64,000 nucleotides of DNA from Deinococcus sp. Arct2-2 (GCF_004801315.1 NZ_SSNW01000018.1:1-64000); one strand, 5' to 3'. Positions 33,369 to 43,205 are shown, counted from the stretch's first letter. Notes: generated by a model from the sequence alone, not told the origin. Numbers and translations are program-made.

Positions 33369-34210
33369 CGACCCCTGAGAAGCGTGTCTTAGTGCGAGAA
33401 CTGGTCACGCAGCGGGTCAAGCCCGAACGGGCTTGCTTCTTGGTGGGTCTGCCTAAATCATCGTAGCACTACCGGCCCAAACCGTGCCAGGACGACGAAA
33501 TTCGTCGTCGGATTCGCGAACTGGCGGGGCAACATCCGCGACGTGGTTCTCGGTTCATCCACGCACTGCTCGTCAAAGAAGGCAACAAGGTCAACAGGAA
33601 GAAAGTGCGACGAATCTGGCGGGAGGAGCAGCTGACGATCAAGAAGAACCCCAGCCGGAAAATCCGCACCGGCAACACCATCCCCATGACCGCGGAGTGC
33701 CCCAATCACGTCTGGACATACGACTTCATTTTCGACCAAACCCTCGGAGGCAGCACCCTGAAAATCCTCACCCTCACGGATGAGTTCACCCGGCAATCGC
33801 TTGCCATCCGCGTCGCAGAGGCTTTCACGTCTATGGACGTGAAAGCCGTCCTAGACGAAGTCATCAAAGAGAGGGGTGCCCCGACCTTCCTACGGAGCGA
33901 CAAAGGCTCAGAATTCATTGCTCGTGATTTGGGCATTTGGTTAGCCGTGCAGGAGGTCAGCACCCGGTTCATAGAACCGGGGAAACCCTGGCAGAACGGC
34001 TTCGCCGAAAGTTTCCACTCCCGCTTGCGGGAAGAGTGCTTGACCCAAGAAATCTTCTATTCCGTCAAACATGCCGGCGTCCTGATTGAAGGCTGGCGAG
34101 CGTTTTACAACACCCACAGGCCACATTCTTCGCTCGCTTACCAAACGCCGGACGAGTTCGCCGCCACCTGGTTGACTCGCTCGGCTTCACATCCTGTACC
34201 CTGTACCTGA
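33356..34210 (+). pseudogene. IS3 family transposase OrfB with internal TAG
   Basis: The OrfB frame, entered by -1 shift at A6G, encodes the HTH_21 and rve integrase parts: NHVWTYDFIFDQTLGGSTLK (first Asp), RSDKGSEFIA (second Asp), KPWQNGFAESFHSRLREECL (Glu) and THRPHSSLAYQTPDEF. All DDE residues are present. TAG at 33464-33466 interrupts it about 36 codons into the OrfB part; the partner copy has TGG (Trp) there, so the stop is a recent G-to-A change. A start inside the later part could only yield a protein lacking the N-terminal region. It is likely inactive. Confidence 0.8.
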
Positions 34211-34254
34211 GCCGAGTCTCTACTTGAAGTCGTCCAAACATTGGGGCCAGCCCA
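33629..34254. other. Unique centre of the palindrome
   Basis: These 626 bp are the only sequence between the arms. They hold the catalytic two thirds of OrfB, the right end of the IS3-type element (to 34249) and five further bases GCCCA. Confidence 0.9.
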
Positions 34255-34527
34255 CTCCTCCCGCCAGATTCGTCGCACTTTCTTCCTGTTGACCTTGTTG
34301 CCTTCTTTGACGAGCAGTGCGTGGATGAACCGAGAACCACGTCGCGGATGTTGCCCCGCCAGTTCGCGAATCCGACGACGAATTTCGTCGTCCTGGCACG
34401 GTTTGGGCCGGTAGTGCCACGATGATTTAGGCAGACCCACCAAGAAGCAAGCCCGTTCGGGCTTGACCCGCTGCGTGACCAGTTCTCGCACTAAGACACG
34501 CTTCTCAGGGGTCGTTATCGCTTTTTT
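34255..34527 (-). pseudogene. IS3 family transposase OrfB, truncated at the palindrome junction
   Basis: About 90 codons from the A6G shift site remain, including PKSSWHYRPKP, where the other copy has a stop. Everything beyond IWREE, including the whole DDE domain, is missing; the frame runs on into the facing IS end as WAGPNVWTTSS and terminates at 34138. Confidence 0.8.
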
Positions 34528-34784
34528 GCCAACACCTCCTTGACCGCCTCGATTTCGAGGCGCTGCTGGCCCACGATCCGCAATAACCGCGCATTTTCCT
34601 TCTCCAAGTGGCGCAGCCGCTTCGCTTCATCTGGAGTCGTGTCGCCGTATTTCTTTTTCCACGTGTAGTACGACGCTGGGCTGCATCCGAAATCCCGGCA
34701 CAACTCCTCTATGGGCTGTTGACCTTTCTTGGCATCTTGCAGCAACTTGATGATTTGGTCTTCGGTGAACTGCTTCTGTTTCAT
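34515..34784 (-). CDS. IS3 family transposase OrfA (second copy)
   Basis: Its protein is identical to the OrfA at 33099-33368; the only change, at 34677, is silent (CCA for CCC, Pro). The slippery A6G is retained at 34521-34527. The base change at 34817 lies just upstream of the gene. Confidence 0.85.
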   Translation of the reverse strand: MKQKQFTEDQIIKLLQDAKKGQQPIEELCRDFGCSPASYYTWKKKYGDTTPDEAKRLRHLEKENARLLRIVGQQRLEIEAVKEVLAKKR

Positions 34785-34872
34785 GACGTCTCCTCGCCTT
34801 CCAGCCTGACAAATCACGGCTGGGATGGCGAGCCTTCGTCTCTACTTCACGCCGTCCAGTTTTTGGGGGGCA

Positions 34873-35568
34873 CTCCAGGACTTCGAATCCTTGGCCAGTC
34901 CACCACAGCTCTACCCAAGGCTCACTGTTCTGGTAAGTCACGACCATCAACTGCTGATCCTGCTTCTCCCGTTCGTCCCAAGTCTGATCTGGCCAACCCC
35001 AGCACCAACCTCCCAGTTGGGCGACCGGAGCTTCTTCTGCCCACATCGGATGGTCTGCACGCAGTTGCTGATCTAGGTCAGTGAGGATCAAAGACTTCCA
35101 CAGCGGGAGCTCGCTCCAGTTCAACATCTCTGCTACAGAGGTGCCCAGTTCTTGGGAGACCCACTTTTGGAGATCCGGTGAGCCGTGTCGGAACAGGGCA
35201 TCCAGATGTGGCATTTGCTGACTCGTCTGCCCGTAGAGTGCGTGCCCTTCATCCTCGTGCAGAACTGCTTCAGCGTCATACAGGGCGAGGGCTTGATTCC
35301 CCCCTGGATTGAGGTACACGCTGACACACCCGGGGAGGGCCTGTGGCAGCTTTCTGGCATCCACACTCAGCCAATGCGTGAGGAAGTCGCCATCATCAAT
35401 TTGCTCTTCGTCTGTCACAACGAGATGCTCAGGCAGAGGCACACTTGGTGCGCCTTGCCAGACAGCAATGGGATCCTCTTCCCCATCAAACTGAAGGAAG
35501 GTCACTGGACGCGCAAGTTGCTTAGCAAGTGCTAAAGCTCGAGCAGGAAAGGGAGAAGACTCGGACAT
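34873..35568 (-). pseudogene. Unknown protein gene truncated by IS (right-arm copy)
   Basis: Counterpart of 32315-33010. One substitution at 34878 changes Val to Leu in GQGFEV(V/L)E just before the IS junction; all other residues agree. Confidence 0.5.
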
Positions 35569-35636
35569 CCCTAAAGCTTAGTGCCCAAATCTTCAGCGAC
35601 CATCCTCTAAGGTTTCTCTGGTCTAAATCCCTTTAG

Positions 35637-36553
35637 ACCTCGGGTGCTAGGGGATCAAAGGCCGCCAAAGAACAAGGCTAGATTGTGGGCAGCAATCTTG
35701 CGGCACACATGGGCGCGAATGGACCGAAAAGAATTGAGCTGTGGAAGCATCAGGTGAAATGAGCGATCAAGACGAGAAAAGACCGTTTCTATCGTCTTTC
35801 TGAGGCCCCTCCGTAACGCCCCACCAGGGGCGCGGTTGCTTCATGTTGCTCTTGGGTTGCGCGTAGACGCCACAGCCTTGGTAGCCCCGATCACCGAGTA
35901 CCAATGCTCCCTCGCCTTCGTCCAATACGGTGCGAGCGAGCGGCGGATCACTTTCATTTCCAGCAGCGAGGGCAAAGCGGACGATCATGCCATGATCGTC
36001 AATGATGACATGCAGCTTGAAGCCATAGAACCGTCCTTTCACACTGTAGCCTCCGTGCCCACCGCGTCCACTGCCCGCCTCGGTGATCGCTCGGGGTCGC
36101 GCATAGCGCGTCCCTGTGCACAGCACCAACGGTGTGCTGTCAATCACATACACGGTGTCGTCGTCGAAGTGGGGCAGTCTCAAGGCAAGATCAGCGTAGA
36201 TGGTCTCGAGATTGGCCTGAATCCGGAGATACCGGGTTCGATCTGGTAAGCACGGAAACAGTGCCCGGTACGTCGAACGCACCTGAGCCAACCACTTCTG
36301 CCCTGACACTTCGCCAAGCAATTCGCCCACCAGCGCAATCGTCATCAGTTCGCCGTAACTGCCCTTCTGATTCGGTTCGTGGGGGAGCACAACTAAGCCG
36401 CTGCATGCAGCGGCTTGGAGATCATCATCTACGTACACGTAGATGAGCGTGAACAGGTCTTCGACGCTCTCCTGATCCAGCGGAAGTTCTTTGGTAGGCA
36501 TACCGGAGCTTCCGCTTATTCATGTCCCGTTCGCAACCCCTAGCACCCGAGGT
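35637..36553 (-). mobile_element. IS982-family insertion sequence (right-arm copy)
   Basis: Same 17-bp terminal repeats (35637-35653 and 36537-36553) and CTAAA target repeat (TTTAG as written on this strand), so the insertion predates the inverted duplication. Confidence 0.85.
35655..36501 (-). CDS. IS982 family transposase (right-arm copy)
   Basis: Counterpart of 31382-32228 with the same late frame change: the first 244 codons run 36501-35767 and the IETVFSRLD tail lies in the shifted frame to 35655. Presence in both copies argues against a random base-calling error in one read. Confidence 0.8.
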
Positions 36554-36735
36554 TTTAGAGAAGAAAAAAGCAAGGAGGGGTATCCGCGTGAGCTGGCCGG
36601 CTGATGTTCAGTGCCCTCCGATTCATGCCCGATCACGGGTTGATCACGGTCACTTTCCTACTGTTCTCTCAGGCAGAGGGCAAGCGCCCAGGGGAACGAA
36701 AACCTCCCTCCCACTGACCACCCAAGGAGAACACC

Positions 36736-37107
36736 ATGACCACCAAAATGCTGATCGCCACCCTCGCTGCAAGTGTCGCCCTGTCCTTCTCCGCTTCCGC
36801 AGCCACCACACCCAGCACCACGGGTGCCCCGGCGGCTATCGCCCAAAATCAACCCAGCGCGGCTCCGTTGATCCTGCCAAGACTCAACAGCGCACGCGAA
36901 CAAGCCGCCCGCTTCACCCCACCCGAGTTCTGCTATGTCGGCAAAATGAAGGTCGCTTGTACCCTCACGGGCGCCCCTTCCAAGGACCCCACCCAAACAG
37001 TAACCGCCCGCTTCACCCCACCCGAGTTCTGCTACGTGGGCCAAGTGAAGGTGGCCTGCACCATCACGAACGCCCCTTCCAAGGACCCCACTGGAACCCG
37101 ACCCTAA
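36736..37107 (+). CDS. Small secreted protein with two Cys-containing repeats (right-arm copy)
   Basis: Identical 123-residue product to 30776-31147. On this strand the two 99-bp repeats are at about 36910-37008 and 37009-37107. Upstream, GATCACGG occurs twice close together (36632-36650), a possible regulatory direct repeat. Confidence 0.75.
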   Translation: MTTKMLIATLAASVALSFSASAATTPSTTGAPAAIAQNQPSAAPLILPRLNSAREQAARFTPPEFCYVGKMKVACTLTGAPSKDPTQTVTARFTPPEFCYVGQVKVACTITNAPSKDPTGTRP

Positions 37108-37150
37108 GCTCAAATTCTGGGGGTGACCCCCCAGGGCTCTCAACATCACA

Positions 37151-37180
37151 GGCGGCCTCCGGGTCGCCTTCTTCTTTGGC
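37151..37180 (+). terminator. Rho-independent terminator (right-arm copy)
   Basis: GGCGGCC-tccg-GGTCGCC at 37151-37168 followed by TTCTTCTTT, 44 bp after the secreted protein stop. Confidence 0.55.
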
Positions 37181-37244
37181 CTAAGGCCAGTGAGGCCAGA
37201 GACGGCCCTGCATCTCTCTGCTCGAGACTCCTAAACATCTATGC

Positions 37245-37352
37245 CTACTTCAAGACCAAGGGAACATCGTCATAGATCACGACATCCACATTGACATAGG
37301 CGCCATCACCAATGACGACGGTCAGGGAGATCTGGGGAGAGGCGCATTTGAA
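37245..37352 (-). pseudogene. Short coding remnant of unknown family (right-arm copy)
   Basis: Counterpart of 30531-30638; reads SLTVVIGDGAYVNVDVVIYD on the minus strand. It lies between the secreted protein unit and the PARG gene. Confidence 0.25.
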
Positions 37353-37461
37353 GTTCTGGTTGTGCTGAAATTGTAGGAGGCACAGTGTGGAAAGCCGGCA
37401 GGCACGGATGACGTCAGTTGCTCCCGCCCAGAGGCCAGCCCATTGCCCTGAAAGGAGAGAG

Positions 37462-38313
37462 ATGACGCACAGCAGCCGCGCTCAACGCCAGAAGCGCACG
37501 CAGGACGTATTGGCGCTTCTGGACGCTGCGCAGTACACCCTCGGTGACCAGACCGTTTCTCTGGAGCTGGACGCGTTGGTCAGCGGCACGCGCGTCTTGC
37601 AGAGCCTTCCACCTGTGAGATGCGGTCCCGAACGTCCCTGGCCGAAGGTGTCCGTGATGGGCGCGACGAGCACCCAGGCGGTCCACCGGGCACCTGCTGG
37701 CGCGCGTGTGACGGTCCTGAACTTCGCTTCCGGCACGCGGGTCGGTGGGGGTTTCCTGACCGGCAGTCTCGCGCAGGAAGAGGACCTGTGCCGAACGTCG
37801 ACGCTTTTTTCGTCGTTGTCGTGTGACGCTGCGCGCCCTTTTTATGAAGCAGGACGCGCAGCAGGGATCATGGGTGCGGACGCCGCCGTACTCTCTCCTG
37901 GCGTTTTATTCTTCCTCGATGAGCATGGCCAGCCGATCTCGCCGAGGCGGGCGAACATCATCAGCTGTGCGGCACCGAACCTGCGTGAGTTTCCAGGAGA
38001 CCCGGCACGGCAGTGTGAAGCGGGAGAACGCATCCGTGTTCGCACCCGCCTAGTACTGCGGGCCGCGGAGGAGCTCGGTACGGATCACTTGATTCTGGGC
38101 GCGTGGGGATGCGGCGTGTTCGCCAATGACCCGGCCGTGGTGGCTCCGGCCATGCTCTTTGCGCTGGGCGACCATCTGAAGAATGACGACAGCACGTTCG
38201 CAGAAGTAACCTTCGCTATTCCCGAACCGCGAGCTGAAGGGCCGGATAACCTCACAACCTTCCTCGAAGCCGTGGTGGCGTACGGTGGCCCAGCCCGCGA
38301 GAGTCTTGGATAA
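37462..38313 (+). CDS. Bacterial poly(ADP-ribose) glycohydrolase, TIGR02452 (right-arm copy)
   Basis: Same 283 residues as 29570-30421, with the GGG and QEE active-site residues intact. ATG 37462 follows AAGGAGAG. The recombinase fragment begins 76 bp downstream on the same strand. Confidence 0.87.
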   Translation: MTHSSRAQRQKRTQDVLALLDAAQYTLGDQTVSLELDALVSGTRVLQSLPPVRCGPERPWPKVSVMGATSTQAVHRAPAGARVTVLNFASGTRVGGGFLTGSLAQEEDLCRTSTLFSSLSCDAARPFYEAGRAAGIMGADAAVLSPGVLFFLDEHGQPISPRRANIISCAAPNLREFPGDPARQCEAGERIRVRTRLVLRAAEELGTDHLILGAWGCGVFANDPAVVAPAMLFALGDHLKNDDSTFAEVTFAIPEPRAEGPDNLTTFLEAVVAYGGPARESLG

Positions 38314-38389
38314 AAGGTGTCTCGTATTTTACCCAGGTACAGCCTCATGTTTTTCTGCTCTAAGGTGTTTTAGGCCTGAAGAAGTCGAA

Positions 38390-38686
38390 ATGGAGATGGG
38401 GACTACTCTTGAGCTGTTTCGAGGAGACCTCCTGGCCTTGAGCCGAGAATGGACGAGCCTTCATGACGATGAACTCAGGCGACGCGCCGTTCAAGCGGCC
38501 GGGGAAAAAAATGCGGCCGCTCTCGTCTCATTGACCACGGCTTATCTCAGTCATGCTGGCGGCTCGGGCGTGCTCACCCGTCCGCATACCATTGCCGCCT
38601 ATAAGCGAGGTGTCCGGCAATTCCTCGCTTGGGCAGAAGGACAAGCCGTCAGTCTCTTGCGCCCCGGTGGTCACGACGGGCAGTAG
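38390..38686 (+). pseudogene. Tyrosine recombinase core-binding domain fragment (right-arm copy)
   Basis: Counterpart of 29197-29493; ends TAG at 38684-38686, 9 bp before the toxin leader ATG at 38696. Confidence 0.7.
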
Positions 38687-38695
38687 ACTGAACCC

Positions 38696-39127
38696 ATGTA
38701 CGAGTCGGTCAAGCGCAAGGGGGCAACATCGCAAACGGTCTTGCCCCAGTGGGTTGTCCCGGCTCCGGTTGAGCCACTTCCAAACCCGACAGAGGCGGTT
38801 CAGCGGGCCTTGACGGCCCACACCTTCCGGCCCGTTTCGGCGCAACGCCGTGCAACACAGCCGGTCTTGCAGGCCAGCCAATACGAACAGCGCGAAGTCC
38901 AGCGATTGGCCACCGAGCAGGCCGCGGTACAACGCCAACTTGATGTGTTGCCTCCCCTGCTTCCTGCGACGTTATCTGCTGCCTTACAACGGCAACACAC
39001 TCCTGCTTCCCCACCCCTGAAACCGCAATCGCCTGCCGAGTGGGTGACGGTGATGCGGTTTCAGGCTGAGCAAGCCGAAAGCCGCTTGATGGACGTGCAT
39101 CAAGCGGGGCAGTTTACGGCCCTGTAA
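38696..39127 (+). CDS. N-terminal segment of DUF4157 toxin (right-arm copy)
   Basis: 143 residues identical to 28756-29187, ending at the same TAA (39125-39127); the main toxin frame resumes in phase at 39134. Confidence 0.6.
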   Translation: MYESVKRKGATSQTVLPQWVVPAPVEPLPNPTEAVQRALTAHTFRPVSAQRRATQPVLQASQYEQREVQRLATEQAAVQRQLDVLPPLLPATLSAALQRQHTPASPPLKPQSPAEWVTVMRFQAEQAESRLMDVHQAGQFTAL

Positions 39128-39133
39128 CGGCAG

Positions 39134-42100
39134 GTGGCGCAGGTCTTGCAGCAGGGGTACCGGCAAGACCGTCAGCCTCCAGCAGTGCGTCAAGCCCACT
39201 ACGCTGAGCATCTGGTGGCTCTACAGCGACATCCCGCCAGTGGGCAGGTGGCCCGCGCCGTGATGGCGCTGATTCCTGCAGGCGAACGGCCCGCCTTGCA
39301 ACGAGCAGTGGAGACCGCTCTCCAGAGGCAAGCCGAGCAAGATGCTCAGGATCAAGTGGCACTGACTCAGCAGACCTTGCAACGCAAGAAAGCGGAACTA
39401 GAAGCTGAAGCGTTGCAGCCTGTCCTGCAACGGATTCAAGCGCGGCGTGGGAGCGGCAATCCATTGCCCGCTGCGATCCTGCGCCACCTTAAACAAGGCC
39501 TGAACCACGACCTGAGCCGAGTGCGCATTCATGACGACGCCGAAGCGGATCTGTTGGCAAAGAAGGTCAATGCCTTAGCCTTTACCACCGGGACTGACAT
39601 CTACTTTCGTAGCGGCCAGTTCAATCCCAATACCCAGAGTGGTCTTGAACTCCTCGCGCACGAAGCCACCCACACGGTGCAGCAGAGTAAGGGCAATGTC
39701 AAGGCGGGCGTTGATCCCGATGCAGGCTTGGAGAGCGAAGCCCGGCGGATGGGCAAGAAGTTGGCGACGCTCCCCGTCAAACAGGCCCCCACTCCCCATG
39801 CGCCGGGCATCTACACCCATGCTTCTGCCCTGACACGGGTTCAAACAGGAGCCGCCCAAGCCCTCTCCCTTAAGCCCTTGACGGATCTCCAACCCCAAGC
39901 CGTGCAACGCTTTGGCAATCCGTTGACGTGGGTGGCCGATCAGGCCAAATCCGGTCTCGCCTCTGCCCTGACCGCGATTCCCGGCTACCGGGAACTCACC
40001 ATGGCTTTTGGCAAAGATTTGGTCACCGGTAAAACGATGGCGGCCAATCCTCATGCCATTCTCGATGCCCTCGCAGGCTGGGTGCCGGGGCCACTGAAAG
40101 ACGTCCTCAAAGCCCTGAAAGAGACTGGGGCGATTCCCAAGGCATGGGCGTGGTTCAAAGCCGAGCTCGGCAAACTGGATTTGGGTGGCGCACTGGGGGA
40201 AGTCGGCAAGGCCATCAGCAAGGCGGATCTGGGAGCCGCCAAGACCGCCATCACCCGCCGCATCAGTGGCCTGAAGGCGTTGATCGTCGGCAGTGCCCAC
40301 AAGATCGCTGAGATTGGGTTGACCGCTCTGACAGCAGGCTTAGCCCCAGTGGGGCAACAGGTCATCGCCAAGTTGCGGGGCAGTGGTGACCTGATCCTGC
40401 AAGTCCTGAAAAACCCAGCCAAGTTTGCCGGTCATTTGCTGGGGGCTTTGAAAGGGGGCTTCAGCCGCTTTGCCCAAAACGCCCCCAAGCACCTGCAGAA
40501 CGGCTTAGGGCAATGGCTCACCGGGGCCAGTGGCATTGCCTTCCCCGCCAAGTTGGATCTGCAAGGCGTGTTCCTGACGGCCCTGAGTGTCATGGGCTTG
40601 ACGTATCAGGCCATGCGGGGCCGCTTGGTCAAAAGCCTCGGGCCGAATGGCGAAAAACAAGTGCGCCAGGCTGAAGGCACGCTGGACACCTTGAAAACCC
40701 TGAAGGGTGGCCTGCATAAGGCGTCTGAGATCAAGGCCAATCAGAGCAGCATCAGCAGCGAAGTCGCCAGCAATCTGAAGACAGAAGTGACCAAAAGCGT
40801 GGTCATGGCAGGCATCACCAAAGTGGCGACGATGCTCATTCCCGGCGGCGGCTTTGTGAACGCCCTGATCGGGGCGTTCCGCAGTGTGCAGTTCCTCGTG
40901 CAGCAAGGGCAACAGCTCATGGGCGTGGTGACCAGTGCCCTCGCCAGCGTCAGTGCGATTGCGGCGGGCAACATCGGCGCAGCGATCACGGGCATCGAAA
41001 GCACCCTGGCCCGCAGCATTCCGGTGGCGCTGGGCTTCTTGGGCAAACTGCTGGGCCTCGGCAATCTGGGGGCTAAGATCAAGGCCGTCATCAATAAAGT
41101 GCGGGGCAAGCTGGACCGGGTACTGGATAAGGTGGTGGCCCGCATCAAAGCCTTGGTCGTCAAGACAACTGGAGCAGCCCGGAGCGCCGGGCGAACGGTG
41201 GCAACCAGTGCGCAGACCGTGGCCGCACGGACCCGGGCCTTGGTTACCGGTCTTTTTGGCCGCAAGTCGTTCCGGGGCGGTGGGGAACAGCACAGCGTTT
41301 GGGCAGAGATCAAACCCAACAACGTGAAGTTGATGATCGCTTCGACGCCCAAAGAAGCCAGTGAACAACTGCTGTTCTTCGCTCAACAAGCTCGCGCCAG
41401 TCTGGGGGCGGATCCGCGCCAAGTCTTTAATAAATCCATTCAGCCGCATTTGGCCTATGGCTTGGGGCAAGTGAAGCTGGAAAAGCAGGCCCTGCTGACC
41501 GCCACGACCACCTTGCCTGTGGCTGAGCGGGAAGCCAAAATCGAAATGGGTATGCGTGCCAGCAACATCACGGCGCGGGTAGCCCGTCATGCACAGAAAT
41601 TGCTCGATGAAATCAACGCTCATGCGGGCGGCACGCACACCATGAGTCCCGTCACGCTGACGTTCAACCGGGTACCGACCAGCCGGGGTGCCACTCGCCG
41701 CTATGACCAACAGGAACTGGCCCTGCAACTCGCTGAACAGGAAAACGCCCTCAAACGGATGACGGTTGCCGAATGGCTGCGCCGCTATCCTTTCTATCCA
41801 GGAGCAGCGAGGTCAACTCGTCAAAACGTTCAAACCTCGGATGCCAGCGCCCGCACCCGCTACCGGGAAGCAGAGGGAGCGCGGCTGGAACTCCAGCTGA
41901 CGGCCCGCTTGACGCGGCAATATCTGGCCGAAGGACAGTCCGCTCGCCAAGCCGCCTTGCAAGCCCGACAAGACGCCAAAACCCGCGTTGCCACCTTCAT
42001 CGCCACCCAAGCCGCGCTTCACATGCCCGATAAAATTGCTGGTGGAGATTATCTCTTAGACATTCAAGGTCTCGGAAACAGCGACGTCAACAGCTTTTTG

Positions 42101-42214
42101 GGAACACAATGGAACTCGGGCGGAAAAATTGTGCAGTTGAAAGCGGCATGTGATGCCGTTCCCAACGCTGACCGGGCCACCAGCTATGTGAATGTGCACT
42201 TGGTATTGAGGTGA
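39134..42214 (+). CDS. DUF4157-Ntox15 polymorphic toxin (right-arm copy)
   Basis: 1026 codons identical to 25669-28749, including HEATH and the C-terminal HMPD motif. Two identical toxin/immunity sets would keep toxin and antitoxin dose balanced despite the duplication. Confidence 0.8.
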   Translation: MAQVLQQGYRQDRQPPAVRQAHYAEHLVALQRHPASGQVARAVMALIPAGERPALQRAVETALQRQAEQDAQDQVALTQQTLQRKKAELEAEALQPVLQRIQARRGSGNPLPAAILRHLKQGLNHDLSRVRIHDDAEADLLAKKVNALAFTTGTDIYFRSGQFNPNTQSGLELLAHEATHTVQQSKGNVKAGVDPDAGLESEARRMGKKLATLPVKQAPTPHAPGIYTHASALTRVQTGAAQALSLKPLTDLQPQAVQRFGNPLTWVADQAKSGLASALTAIPGYRELTMAFGKDLVTGKTMAANPHAILDALAGWVPGPLKDVLKALKETGAIPKAWAWFKAELGKLDLGGALGEVGKAISKADLGAAKTAITRRISGLKALIVGSAHKIAEIGLTALTAGLAPVGQQVIAKLRGSGDLILQVLKNPAKFAGHLLGALKGGFSRFAQNAPKHLQNGLGQWLTGASGIAFPAKLDLQGVFLTALSVMGLTYQAMRGRLVKSLGPNGEKQVRQAEGTLDTLKTLKGGLHKASEIKANQSSISSEVASNLKTEVTKSVVMAGITKVATMLIPGGGFVNALIGAFRSVQFLVQQGQQLMGVVTSALASVSAIAAGNIGAAITGIESTLARSIPVALGFLGKLLGLGNLGAKIKAVINKVRGKLDRVLDKVVARIKALVVKTTGAARSAGRTVATSAQTVAARTRALVTGLFGRKSFRGGGEQHSVWAEIKPNNVKLMIASTPKEASEQLLFFAQQARASLGADPRQVFNKSIQPHLAYGLGQVKLEKQALLTATTTLPVAEREAKIEMGMRASNITARVARHAQKLLDEINAHAGGTHTMSPVTLTFNRVPTSRGATRRYDQQELALQLAEQENALKRMTVAEWLRRYPFYPGAARSTRQNVQTSDASARTRYREAEGARLELQLTARLTRQYLAEGQSARQAALQARQDAKTRVATFIATQAALHMPDKIAGGDYLLDIQGLGNSDVNSFLGTQWNSGGKIVQLKAACDAVPNADRATSYVNVHLVLR

Positions 42215-42834
42215 AGATGAAGCAACCCATTGACCTGCTGCACTTTGAGATCTTGACGGAAGAATTTGGCTGCGACCCTTACGAAGATGTTTTACCTGCC
42301 ACCCTCCAGACCTATCAGCACAGCCTGCCCGCCGTGCTGCTGGCGATCTGGGAGAACCATGGGCTCACGTCCCATGGACAGGGCGAACTGTGGTTCACGA
42401 ATCCAGACGACTTCAAAGAGATCATCCGCGCATTTTTTGGCCCTCAGCGTGAATTTTTGGTGTTCGCTCGCACCTCCTATGGAGATTTGTATGCGGTGCT
42501 TCAAGAGCAGCTCTACCTGATCCACCCTCAAATTGCCCGTGCCATGCATTTTGGCGAGTGGGAACTCCTTGAGCCGATGATCTCCGGCACCTTGATTCGG
42601 GAAGGCAGCCAAACACACCGGGAGCACCTCCGGGCACTGAAAAAACTCGGCCCCCTCAAAGCCGATCAGATGTACGGGTATGTTCCGGTGTTGGCTCTCG
42701 GTGGGAACGGCAGTCTCAAAGAAACAAAAATTGTTCCGCTGCGCGAATACCTGTTGATGGTTGCCGATATCGCCACCTCAGCTGTGCGTGAAGGCTGGAA
42801 TCCTCTGGGGCTTCCAACGGAGTCGGCACCCTAG
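42211..42834 (+). CDS. Tdi1-type immunity protein (right-arm copy)
   Basis: Identical to 25049-25672; overlaps the toxin stop by 4 nt (ATGA at 42211). A spacer of 110 bp separates it from the relic toxin tail. Confidence 0.78.
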   Translation: MKMKQPIDLLHFEILTEEFGCDPYEDVLPATLQTYQHSLPAVLLAIWENHGLTSHGQGELWFTNPDDFKEIIRAFFGPQREFLVFARTSYGDLYAVLQEQLYLIHPQIARAMHFGEWELLEPMISGTLIREGSQTHREHLRALKKLGPLKADQMYGYVPVLALGGNGSLKETKIVPLREYLLMVADIATSAVREGWNPLGLPTESAP

Positions 42835-42944
42835 AGAGCATGGAGTGGGCAGAGCGGATGATTTGACGCGGCCGTGTTGCTGCCGTTCCTGACCTTACAG
42901 GGACGATGGGATTGAGAAGCAGGGGCTCAGAGTGCGGCTTCAAG

Positions 42945-43205
42945 ATGTTTCGGGCCTTTAGCGCTGCATCCTACGGAGCGTTGCGTGGCCACATCCCCTC
43001 GGTCAAGGCTGGGACTGCTTCACCCTCTCTACAGCGGCTCTGGGAGTAAGGCCAGCTGGAACTGGATGTGGTGAAGCAGAGCATGGCCTCCCTCGCCAAG
43101 TTTTCGAAGGGTGGGAACGTCGCGGCTAACACCGCCATTGAGACGGCTTTGATGCAGGCCACGGCACCGCTGCGCCTCTTGTCCGATATTTTGGATGGCG
43201 GATGA
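42945..43205 (+). pseudogene. C-terminal toxin relic (right-arm copy)
   Basis: Counterpart of 24678-24938; in-frame TAA at 43047-43049 and TGA at 43203-43205 overlapping the next ATG. In-frame codons can be followed upstream to about 42867, where a TGA closes the frame. Confidence 0.45.

Larger units (their letters stand above)
3883..33628 (+). repeat. Left arm of a giant inverted repeat (at least 29.7 kb)
   Basis: Every base x in this range pairs with 67883-x in the right arm, as shown by identical translated frames on both strands and by direct base comparison at the ends and several interior points. Four substitutions were found (33005, 33066, 33206, 33465) and no indel. The left boundary is only the mirror of the window end, so the arm may extend below 3883. 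Confidence 0.95.
33011..34249 (+). mobile_element. IS3-family insertion sequence at the centre of the palindrome
   Basis: The element starts TGCCCCCCAAAAACTGG and ends in the complement of TGGCCCCAATGTTTGGACG. The inner parts of the ends match well (TGGACG and AAGTAGAGAC shared). It is 1,239 bp with overlapping orfA and orfB. The flanks TGGAG (33006-33010) and GCCCA (34250-34254) are not a target duplication, consistent with rearrangement after insertion. Bases 33629-34249 are the only IS part not repeated in the right arm. Confidence 0.8.
34255..34872 (-). mobile_element. IS3-family element, 5' part only (second copy)
   Basis: This copy begins at 34872 with the same TGCCCCCC end and stops abruptly at 34255, inside orfB after the codons for RRIWREE. 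It then abuts GCCCA and the right end of the complete copy. It differs from that copy at three bases, including the intact TGG codon at 34417-34419. Confidence 0.85.

Noticed and set aside
33011..34872. Composite transposon with two full inverted IS copies
   Set aside because: The second copy is truncated at orfB and the two directly abut with only five bases between, so they do not flank cargo.
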